Assembly (NCBI RefSeq): GCF_000213175.1
Contig: NW_009799104.1
Location: 2,366,744-2,430,743, forward strand
Source: Neurospora tetrasperma FGSC 2508
Lineage: Eukaryota; Ascomycota; Sordariomycetes; Sordariales; Sordariaceae
Direction: 5' to 3'
Length of the DNA stretch: 64,000 nucleotides
The notes beneath the pieces are model-generated. The model saw only the letters and a list, made by a program, of their open reading frames with translations, was not told the DNA's origin and did not search any database. Below are positions 55,639 through 64,000 of this stretch, one piece after another (position 1 is the stretch's first letter; every line of letters starts with the position of its first letter). The translations under genes and the position numbers were made by a program.

Positions 55639-56878
55639 TTAAGCGGCTTCGTCGCCTCCATTGCTGCTAGAGCCATCGTTTGTAGTACCGTTCGTCACTC
55701 CGACCGTCGAAGCCGACGCGGTTTTGTTGGCCATGGCCAACTGCCAAGCAGGGATAGTCGGCTTGCCTGCGGAGGCGATTCCGCTGCTGAAAGGCGAAGG
55801 CTTGGGGGCGGCAGCTTGAACGAACTGCTGTTCCTGCTGGTATCTGGATTGCTCATCCTGCGCACTCGCGGCTCTGCTGTTTGAGTCTCCATTCTCACCG
55901 CCGAGGGCTGGCGTAGCAGGGGCTGAAGAAGGAGTGGTGTTTCCGTTAGTATTGGGGCGAAGGTAGTTGTTGACGCTCGTCGAGGTGGCGGTTGGGTTCA
56001 TGCGTTGCGAGATGAGGGTCTTGAGGCTCTTGAGTTCGGTGTTGAGTTCGCGCAGCCTGTTGTCGGTCAAGTCCTTCTGGTTGTTGAGTGCCCTTGGAAT
56101 CGAATCCCTGAGATTTTGCACATCGTCCCGTACTCTCTGTGCTTCGTCATCCCTGCGTCTGTTGGCTGCCTTGAGGTCCCTGACGACAGTCTCCAGCTCC
56201 TCGAGGGCATTGTCGAGCCTCTCTGTTCTTTCCTGCTCCGAGGCCTTGAGGATTTCGGTATCCTTGGCCAGCTGCTCGACCAGTTGGAATGTTTTGTCGA
56301 ACTGTTCGTCAATGGACTTCTTGTCCTGCTCGAGACGCTCCGGCGTGGGAGGAGCAATCAAAGGATACACATAGCGCTGCCGAACGGTTAGTATCTCCCT
56401 TGATGTACATTGCACGGTGTTCGGCGGCCTACCTTGCCGAGATTGTATAGGCCGTACGACGCGCCTCCGACTACGGTCGCCAAAATGAACAGGTCCCTCC
56501 AGTCCCGCCTGGCACCGTCGGTATTCGACTGCGGCCATGCGTATGGGGGATAGCCATAGTACTGCGGAGAGCCACCCTGTGCTGCGACGGGTCCGGCCGA
56601 CTGCGCATAGGCGGGCGACTGGGCGTACGGTGGCGGTGGACCTCCTGATTCGGCGCGGGCGAGAGCAGCGCTGACTTCTTCCTGGGTGAGGTTCTTTGCT
56701 TGGAGAAAGGCTATCCGCTTCTCGATTGGCGAGGCGGCGACACTGGGGTCTTGAAGAACTGTGGTGTTGTTGTCGGGTAAGATTCTGGCCTGGTAATGTA
56801 GAGGAGGTAGCAGGGGACAAGACAGGGGCAGAACATACACTGCGCCGCCGAAGCGACCAGGTCCTCGCGGATGGCCAT
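55639..56878 (-). CDS. PEX14: Peroxin-14 (peroxisomal import docking protein)
   Basis: PEX14 is the membrane docking factor for the PEX5-cargo complex, so it is required for import of PTS1 proteins. Three exons, 56878-56839, 56758-56433 and 56376-55639, give 367 aa; introns are 80 and 56 nt. The first exon is only 40 nt. The N-terminal PEX5/PEX19-binding domain spans MAIREDLVASAAQFLQDPSV and the conserved RIAFLQAKNLTQEEVSAALA. A Pro/Tyr/Gln-rich linker, a hydrophobic segment (DLFILATVVGGASYGLYNLG, ending at intron 2), a coiled coil (about residues 140-240) and a disordered Ser/Asn-rich tail follow. This is the standard fungal PEX14 order. It lies about 1.3 kb from the AKL hydrolase on the same strand. 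Confidence 0.94.
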
Positions 56879-57937
56879 GACTGATGTTGTTTGTTGGAAA
56901 TGCGGCAGATGGCGTTCCCTTGTTGAGACTGGGCAGACGAGAGGAGAGAAGCAGACAGCTGGAACAATCGCGACGCGATGGCAGACGGCGACGGTTGATG
57001 GAATGATTAGGTAGGTATCAAAGGACGGGAGGCTGAATGCGATAGATGAAGTGGAAACGAACTGACTGGCAGCGGTTCGGGGGATGGCTGGACCGCTGGA
57101 TGGAGTCCTGAAGCCGAGGTTCACGGGACCGGGGCCCTGATTGTGCACTAGACGTAGACTGCTAATAGCACCTTAACAGCTTCGCATCACTTTCACTCCC
57201 AGTACGCTCCTGGAAGAATGCTGATCAGATAAATCACTATCTCCCCCCCTGATTCTCCTTTTCCTCCGACAGGCCTACCTAGAGCGCAGCTGAACATCCA
57301 TTGCAGTGACTGAGGTGGCTCAGTGACGGGAGTGCAGAGCTGAAAAAGCACTGACCTGAAGAACCGCGAACCAAGGGAACACTCACCCTCAAGGTCGCTT
57401 TTGGATCCACTCATTCACCTCCCGTCCCGATGCTTGGGGACGGGAACTGGCCTGAGTGCACTTGGCACTGAGGTGTTCAGCCCAATGATTTCCACAGCCC
57501 CACCCACGTCGCCTTTCTTTTGTTTACTCTTCCTGACGGAGCAACCTCCCCCACCATCCGCAGAAGTCGACAACCTAGTCCCGTCTACACTACGGTGTCT
57601 TAATCTACGACTACCTACCTACTTACCTATGCTGGCCTGCATTAGGTTGCTGGCCGTACACGTACTTTTATCGCTACGACACCACGAAATCCGCGACTGC
57701 GGTCATGCATTGATTTCTGACAGAGCCGCGAACACGTACCCACATTAACTCGAGCGCATACCTTAGCTCTACAAAGCTATCCGAAATAATCACCATCACG
57801 AGAATTATCGCCGACATCAATCCGACAGAGTTCCACGTAGTGTAGTGCTCTTTTGTTCGTTTGCTTATATATTATCACGGAAACCACGCGACCAGGACGG
57901 CAAACGGGAGGCGCATATTGACGAGGCCTTTGCCGTC
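56879..57937. promoter_or_regulatory. Divergent promoter region between PEX14 and NDC80
   Basis: Promoters of both genes lie here. CTACCTACCT at 57611-57620 and AGGTAGGT near 57009 are examples of a short word recurrent in gaps of this window. No gene seen. Confidence 0.45.
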
Positions 57938-60389
57938 ATGTCGCAAGACAGCAACGCAGGCCTTTGGAGTGTCCGACGGCCAAGGGAGGTGCGACTCCCC
58001 CCCGTGACTTCTTCGCGGCGTGTTTCCTCGGTCGAAACCTCTCCCCATCCGACGCGACCATGCACGATATTGACTCTGCTCTCTCTGTAGACTCTCCATG
58101 GCATCAATCTCACCTCGGGCATTCCGGCACCACCCTCCACACTCAAGCGACAAAGCATCATCGGCACAATAGGGACGGGCCATGGCCGCTCTCTGTCGGG
58201 GAGGCAATCTCTGGCCCTCCCGCGACCGAGCCAACCTCTGTTCCAGCGATCCTCCGACATTGGCCTGGGCTCGGTAAAGCGCGCGTCGGTTCATAACATG
58301 AACACGTCGCAGTTCAAGCCCTATGGCACCCCAGGCAGTTCCGGTATCCCTCGATCATCGCAAGAACTCGACCGGCGAAGCAGCGTCTACCGCCCGAGCG
58401 CACGACCGTCGGCCGTCGGCGGAGGTCCCTTAGCTGGTGGGCATATGAGCTTCTTCCAGCAAGCGCCCCAGCCCGCCGGCGTGCCTCGCGATCCGCGCCC
58501 CCTCAAGGACCGTCAATTCCAAAATCGCATTGGCCAGGAGTTGCTCGAGTACCTCGCCAAGAACAATTTCGAGATGGAGATGAACCACAAGCTGTCCGAC
58601 AACTTCACAAAGTCGCCGACACAGAAGGACTTCAACTACTTGTTTCAATGGCTTTACCACAGGATAGACCCGAGTTACCGGTTTCAGAAGAATATCGACC
58701 AGGAGGTACCACCATTACTCAAACAACTGCGATACCCATACGAGAAGAGCATCACCAAGAGCCAAATCGCCGCGGTCGGAGGTCAGAATTGGAGCACGTT
58801 CTTGGGATTACTGCACTGGATGATGCAGTTGGCACAGATGCTCGAAGGATACGCCCGACACCAGTACGACGACGCCTGTATGGAAGCTGGGGTCGACATT
58901 GCGGGCGACCAGATCATCTTTGATTTCCTCACCAGCGCATACCAGGATTGGCTCAATATGGATGACGAAGCAGGGGATGAAGACGTGGAGAGGGCACTAC
59001 AGCCGCATGTGCAGGGGATGGCGGAGGCTTTTGAACGGTCAAACGCAAAGTACATCCAAGAACTGGAGATTCTCGAAGGGGAAAACGTCCGCCTGCTAAA
59101 GGAGATTCAGGAGCTCGAAAAGTCGACACCCGACCCGGCCATCTTGGACAACCACTTTAAGATTATGGAGGAGGACAAGATCAAGTTTGAAGAGTACAAC
59201 ACCCTAGCCATGCAGCGGACAGAAAAGTACGAAAACCGTATCCAGGTTCTCCGGGAGGAGCTGGGCAAGTTGCACGTGGAGCTGAAGGAGGCCGAGGAGG
59301 AGCGGCGACAAATGCAAAAGGCGGTGGACGACCAGGGGATCAGCATGCAGGATATTGACCGCATGACCTCAGAGCGGGAACGTCTTCAAAGGAGCATCGA
59401 GTCCGCTTCCCAGAGGCTCGAAGACGTCAAAAAAAAGGTCGCCGAGCGCGAGATGGAGGCGAGCCAGCGTCTGGACGAGCTCGAGCGGCTGGTTGAAAAG
59501 TACAACACGGTCGCCTACCAGATCGGACTGATCCCAGCCACGGCAGTCAATGCTAAGGGGAAGAATCTTGAACTGCAGGTAACTGTAAACGAGGGAACGC
59601 CCAACTTTGCTTCATCCATGCAAGGTGTATTGGGGCCAAACGGGCAGCCACTGGGCGGCGTGGAGAATGAGAGGTTGCTGGCCGACTCCACGACGGGATA
59701 CCAGCCTGCGCATATCCTGAATCTGGATCTTCGAGGCCAAGTTAAGAACACCTTCCTGGCACTCAGGAAGGAGGTCTCGGAGAGGAGAAAGGTAGCTATG
59801 GATGTCATGATGGAAGACCATGACTTGCTCGATCGCGCTAAGGAGGCGATCGAAGATAAGCGTAATGAGGTCGAAGCTCTCGGGCATCGGGTGCGGGCGG
59901 CAGAGGAGGAGTATGAGAAGACTAAAGAGGTGATTGATGGCCGCGTGTCCTACGTGCTCGGTATCACTCATGCTAACAATGAGTCTAGGTCACCAACGCC
60001 CAGAAAATGGCTTCAGATGCACAGATTGAGAAGATGGAGAAAGAGCTCGCCAAGATGCGAGCACAATTGTCCGAGTCTGTGCAGCTTATGGAGCAGAGGG
60101 AAATGAATACCAATATTGAGTAGGTTTGCCATGACTCTTTCAGGAATAAAACCAGCTGTGCTGACAAGTGGACAATAGGTATGAGCAACTCACGCTCCGA
60201 GCCAACGCACTTCGCGAAGAGCTCCACACGGAGACCATGCGCATGCTCAACGATGTCATCAAGTTCAAGATGCACGTCCAGCGAAGCCTGGAGGAGTACG
60301 AGACTTTTGTAGCAGACGAGCTCGAACAGGAGTTGGGGATTGACGACCAGGAGATGGAGGATGAAGATACCCCGATGGCCGATGTCTGA
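57938..60389 (+). CDS. NDC80: Kinetochore protein NDC80
   Basis: NDC80 is the microtubule-binding arm of the kinetochore NDC80 complex, with NUF2, SPC24 and SPC25. Four exons, 57938-57988, 58091-59929, 59989-60119 and 60179-60389, give 743 aa. The first exon encodes [17 protein letters not shown] and is joined to [20 protein letters not shown]; starting at the later ATG 58298 would lose this conserved N-terminus. The calponin-homology-like domain includes [24 protein letters not shown] and [17 protein letters not shown] long coiled coil with a loop (about residues 470-530) follows. The third exon starts [21 protein letters not shown] placed the donor of intron 2 at GAG/GTGATT (59-nt intron). 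The C-terminus ends in an acidic tail. Confidence 0.93.
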
Positions 60390-61198
60390 GTCGACGAAAC
60401 GAAAACAAAAACCAAGCTGTTTCTTTTCAACTGTTCATATTCAAAATGTTTATGTTGGATTGGATTGGATTGGATTGGATTGGAAGATGAGAAACATTTC
60501 TGGAAAAGTATCGATTGTATGGGGCTATTACTGTCGAGTTATTATCAGCATTGCTTGCTGGACACGAGCTGGATTCCGGATACCTTTGGGTGAGCCAGGC
60601 GTTGGAATTGAGGTGCTTGTTATGAGTAATGCCACTTCATTGCTGTGGATGAGCTTTGTGTGAGCTTCTGCGTGATTGCCCATGTAGCAGAGACGTTGAA
60701 AGCTTGGAGGGCATCCCCATCATGCTATAGGCGCTCGAGTTAAAGAAGTATCCAAGACTGAACGACGTCGAGGTCTCACAAGAATACTATGCTACATATA
60801 CGGGAACCCCCTAACTGGACCAGGGGGCTGATTTAAGCTCACAGCTTGGCAGCCCCACTGATGATGCGGCCCGAAGCTACATACAGTGCCCCACTAACCA
60901 CGAGCTTCGACTTCCCCAGACCGGACGGCGACCCAGGAAGCTGGAAACTTTCACATCTCACCTCACACAGATCACCACTATCAACCCTCGAACCCATTCT
61001 TAACTTTCTCGCCATCCGCCTTATCGCCGCTGCGCTTCTTCTGTCTGAGTCGTCGTATCTGACGATCCGTCATCATCACCAATCCAAAGTATCATCTACA
61101 ACATATCAACACCCAATCAACCTCCACCTACCAAAACAAGTAGGGCCAACCTCAACCGGTGGTCCTCAACTTAACCCCCCCAAAATTCAAATCCAATA
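60390..61198. other. Intergenic with (TTGGA)6 repeat
   Basis: This holds the NDC80 3' flank and VPS25 promoter. Six TTGGA units lie at 60455-60484, close to the NDC80 stop and probably inside its 3' UTR. Confidence 0.6.
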
Positions 61199-61882
61199 AT
61201 GTCAACAACACCTCCCGCCCCCTCAGACTCCGGCACCCCCAACAACAGCAACCCAAAGACAACAGCAGGCACTCTCCTCCCCAACGACACCTTCCCCTTC
61301 CCGCGCGAATTCTTCTTCCCCCCCTTCTTCACCCGCCAAACCAACCTGACGACCCACCACGCCCAACTCACCAAATGGTCCTCCCTCTTACTCGCCTACT
61401 GCCGCCATCACCGCCTCTTTCGCCTCTCCCTGAACCCTGACGCCATTCCCTTCCACAACCCGCGTATCAACCGCCGCTTGGCGCCGGGGGATATCAGAGG
61501 GGTAGTGGGTTTTCTGAGAAAAGATGGACGGGCCGAATATGTTCTTCCTCTTGGCCAGGCTAAAAAGGATGGGACGATGACAACGACGGCAAGAGGAGGA
61601 GGAGGAGGAGGAGGGGAAGCGGGAGAGGGAGGGGAGGCATTCATCTACTGGCGGACACCAGAGGAATGGGGATCGCTGATTGAAGCATGGGTGGAGGAGA
61701 CGGGGCAGAGGGGGTCCGTGTTGACTGTTTACGAGCTGAGGGAGGGAGAGGGGACGAGGGGGACCGAGATTTGGGGGATGGATGGTGATGTGCTGGTCAA
61801 AGCGCTGGGTACGGTAGTCAAGAGAGGGAAGGCGCAGATCTTTCAGAGTGGCGAGGATTCGTTGGGTGTCAAGTTCTTCTAA
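61199..61882 (+). CDS. VPS25: ESCRT-II complex subunit VPS25
   Basis: VPS25 links ESCRT-II (VPS22, VPS36) to VPS20 of ESCRT-III during sorting of ubiquitinated membrane proteins into multivesicular bodies. A single exon encodes 227 aa. The tandem winged-helix core begins with FPPFFTRQ, which is the PPFxTxQ signature, and includes KWSSLLLAYC. The second half has the diagnostic YWRTPEEWGSLIEAWV and ends in GVKFF. Two differences from the common form are visible: a Ser/Pro/Asn-rich lead of about 27 residues, and a glycine-rich insert (seven Gly, then EAGEGGEAF, about residues 133-149) between the winged helices, coded by a GGA run. Confidence 0.92.
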   Translation: MSTTPPAPSDSGTPNNSNPKTTAGTLLPNDTFPFPREFFFPPFFTRQTNLTTHHAQLTKWSSLLLAYCRHHRLFRLSLNPDAIPFHNPRINRRLAPGDIRGVVGFLRKDGRAEYVLPLGQAKKDGTMTTTARGGGGGGGEAGEGGEAFIYWRTPEEWGSLIEAWVEETGQRGSVLTVYELREGEGTRGTEIWGMDGDVLVKALGTVVKRGKAQIFQSGEDSLGVKFF

Positions 61883-62713
61883 GACAGAGCGGAGCGAGGG
61901 ATGGATGCAGGAGAAAAATGGATGGAAAGATGGGCGAGGTTGACTGGCTGCGTGGGTGGGTGTGGAAATCAGAAGCGTGGTTGATGAGGACGTCGATGGA
62001 GTTTATGGGACCTGTCAGTGGTTAATTGTTGTGGCGGTCAACGGGCTCACTTCAAGAGGGCCCAGATTTACTGATAGATGGAATGTGTACCAATGTTTAC
62101 ACCGACTTTCGTTCTAGATTTACTACTCGCGAAAGTGGCGGGATATCAAAAGCTTCTGAGGCGGGGAATTTGAAGGGAGAGATAACTACGGCGTGTGGCG
62201 GTAGCCATATTTGATACAGTCACATCCACTTTTTCTCGCTAGGTATATATAATGATGGTTAATTGTTGTACATAACACAGCTCGGAAGTTACCATCATGC
62301 CATAAAGCGTGCTTGTCTGACTCGATCTGCAAGAAATGTCAAAACATGGACGACAATAAGAAGCATAAACACTTGGAAGTCGGGTCATTTTCCATTCTCG
62401 TTTCCTAACCAGTGAAACGTGAAGATTCAATTCCTGTTCCTCATTACGTCCTTCAACCTGCGTCTGGCATCTCTTTTTTTCTGAACCATTTCCCAGAAAA
62501 TTTTAGTGGCCATAAAAAGTCATCCATCCTCCCATGATATAAGAAAAGAAGTTTCAGGACCAGCGGTATATCGCTTGGCGGAGCGCAAAGCCTCCCATCA
62601 TGCGTCCTATATGGGCCCTTTTCAAGTGCCCCTCAACTAACCGTCACCTATGTTGCAGCATAGACCGCGACTTCACCGACCATACCCGAACGAAGCCTTC
62701 ACAAACGAGAACT
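61883..62713. other. Intergenic, convergent 3' ends
   Basis: 3' flanks of VPS25 (+) and the KH-domain gene (-). Nothing notable seen. Confidence 0.45.
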
Positions 62714-64000
62714 TCACTCTCTTGGCGACCTGCTGGCATTCTGGCCTTCTTTGACGGCAGCAAGGATCAAGTCCTTGGCCTTCTCAACACCCTCCTTGGT
62801 ACCAACAACCTCAATAGCCTCACCCTTGGCTTGGTCGCGGGGGACGGTAATCTTGCAGCCGCTCTGCTTGCGAATCTGGTTGACCTTGGCGCCACCCTGG
62901 CCGATCACGTAGCGATAGGTCCTAGGATCGGGCAAGATAAGGTAGCCAATAGCATCCTCTTTCTTAGCCTGCTCAATCGCAGTCTCGATGACCTTCTTGG
63001 CCTTCTCAATGTTTTCGGGAGAGCCGCGAATAACCCAGGGGATTTCGCCCTCCTCGGTCGAGGTCTGGTCAACTACAGTCCAGGAGTGCGCATCGGCAGT
63101 CGACTCCTCGTCATCAGTAATCAAGGGAAGAGAACCGCCATTCGCACGGATGCTCGCAGGGGCAGCGGGCTTGGCGGGAATAGAATGGCCCGCATGGTCG
63201 ACGGTGACATGGTGATCGCTCTTCAGCCTCCTGAAAATCTGGCCGTTGTTGGAGACCGAATGGTGAAGAGCGCGGGGCACCTGAAGAGTCTCGCCGGGCT
63301 GATCCTTCGTCAAGGACTGGATGTGAGCCTTGGCCTTCTCAACATCGGCAGACTGGCCGACAATCTTGATGCCGGTCTGGCCGCTGCCTTGGCGAGGGAC
63401 GTCGATGGAGACCTTGAACTGTGACTCGAGACCGCGCTTGACATCGCCACCACGGCCAATGAGAGACCTGTGCTTCTCAACAGGGACCTCAATGACCTCG
63501 GTAACCTGGTTTTGGCGCTCAGCAACGATAGCCTCGATTTGCTGGATAATGTTGTCGACAACCGAGGTGCGACCCTCAATCTTGATGGTATTATCGCTGT
63601 TGTCCTGCTTGGGGAACTGGACAGCGCGAGCAATCTCGCGACGATCGTCGGAGCCGCCTGCCTTGACAACAATGTCACGGATGGTGGAGCCTGCGGAGAG
63701 CCAAGTTAGTACATGATTCGCAGCATGCGCTTGACGAGTGACAGTAACTTACCACCTGCGCCAATGAGGCTTCTGTGATACTTCCTGTCGACTTCGATAG
63801 TCTTGACAACGGTATCCTCAAAAACGGCCTTCTTTGCCTCCAAGGCCTTCTTAGCAGCAGCAACGGCCTCTTTAGTGCCCTTGATCTGAATCTCAACAAG
63901 GCCGTCGGCGGCGTCACGAGCGCTGGGGATGTCGATGACAGCCTTGGTCTCGTTGCGGAGCGCATCGAGAGCAGCACCGCCAGAGCCAATGAGCGAGGGA
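62714..64000 (-). CDS. SCP160: Vigilin/SCP160-type multi-KH RNA-binding protein, C-terminal part
   Basis: Vigilin/SCP160 proteins bind many mRNAs and polysomes at the ER through serial KH domains. The gene enters from the right edge. Two exon parts are visible, >64000-63753 and 63690-62714, with a 62-nt intron (GTAAGT donor, TACTAAC branch, CGCAG acceptor) that splits the GxxG loop of a KH domain (LIGAGG/STIRD). KH loops with IGxGG are seen in four units: LIGSGG, LIGAGG, LIGRGG and VIGQGG. A further unit between the third and fourth has VSNNGQIFRRLK in the loop position, a degenerate GxxG. The C-terminus is ...EGQNASRSPRE. At least 408 C-terminal residues are in the window. Serial KH domains with charged linkers exclude single-KH proteins. 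Confidence 0.9.

Noticed and set aside
58298-58300. ATG at 58298 as start of NDC80
   Set aside because: The frame upstream, joined to an exon at 57938-57988, gives the conserved N-terminus typical of fungal NDC80.
59945-59988. Donor CGC/GTGTCC for the second NDC80 intron
   Set aside because: It would give a 44-nt intron, shorter than any other here; GAG/GTGATT gives 59 nt and a better protein match.
1-64000. tRNA, 5S rRNA, CRISPR or phage features
   Set aside because: No B-box-like GGTTCRANYCC with a fitting cloverleaf, no 5S-like core, no spaced repeats, and gene structure is clearly fungal nuclear.

Overview
The window is nuclear DNA of a filamentous ascomycete, most likely a member of the Sordariaceae (Neurospora or Sordaria type). 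This is inferred from the short GT-AG introns (mostly 55-110 nt with CTAAC-like branch points), the strongly C-ending codons in highly expressed genes, the CT-rich leaders, intergenic gaps of 1-4 kb rich in simple repeats, and protein sequences typical of that group. There is no operon structure, and I saw no CRISPR array, phage, rRNA or tRNA. I counted about 21 confident protein genes plus two to three uncertain ones. The genes at both window edges are cut. Exon borders below were derived by hand from reading frame, splice signals and family conservation.

Layout, 0-18 kb: mitoribosomal mS35 (-, cut at the left edge), ALG13 (+), an alpha/beta hydrolase ending in AKL (-), a foldback element that looks like a MITE (5537-5732), the multi-BRCT repair scaffold BRC1/RTT107 (+), a 4 kb gap, HMG-CoA synthase (+) and a BCS1-type AAA ATPase with a long charged tail (-). 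18-29 kb: two large gene-poor stretches around a low-complexity hypothetical protein (-) and a single-pass membrane protein with an extracellular domain of DUF7820 type (+). 29-45 kb: a membrane-anchored GH5 exo-1,3-beta-glucanase (-), branched-chain ketoacid dehydrogenase E1 beta (+), F-actin capping protein alpha (+), cytochrome b5 (+), TFIIE beta (+), FMP52 (-), TSR2 (+) and a BSD-domain protein (-). 45-64 kb: the oxidative-stress bZIP factor AP-1 (+), a candidate two-helix membrane protein exon (-), a small conserved-looking acidic protein (-), a second alpha/beta hydrolase ending in AKL (-), peroxin PEX14 (-), kinetochore NDC80 (+), ESCRT-II VPS25 (+) and the vigilin/SCP160 KH protein (-, cut at the right edge).

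The genes are mostly unrelated housekeeping functions. Loose themes are mitochondria (mS35, BCS1, BCKDH E1 beta, FMP52), lipid and sterol metabolism (HMG-CoA synthase, cytochrome b5), and peroxisomes (PEX14 plus two hydrolases with a PTS1-like C-terminus). I found no clustered novel system. The points most worth a second look are the foldback/MITE element, a stopless 57-nt intron inside the redox domain of AP-1, a GC-AG intron next to a 19-nt micro-exon in the capping protein gene, the two AKL-ending hydrolases, the repeated acidic-tyrosine motif in the cytosolic tail of the glucanase, and the unassigned two-helix membrane protein exon.
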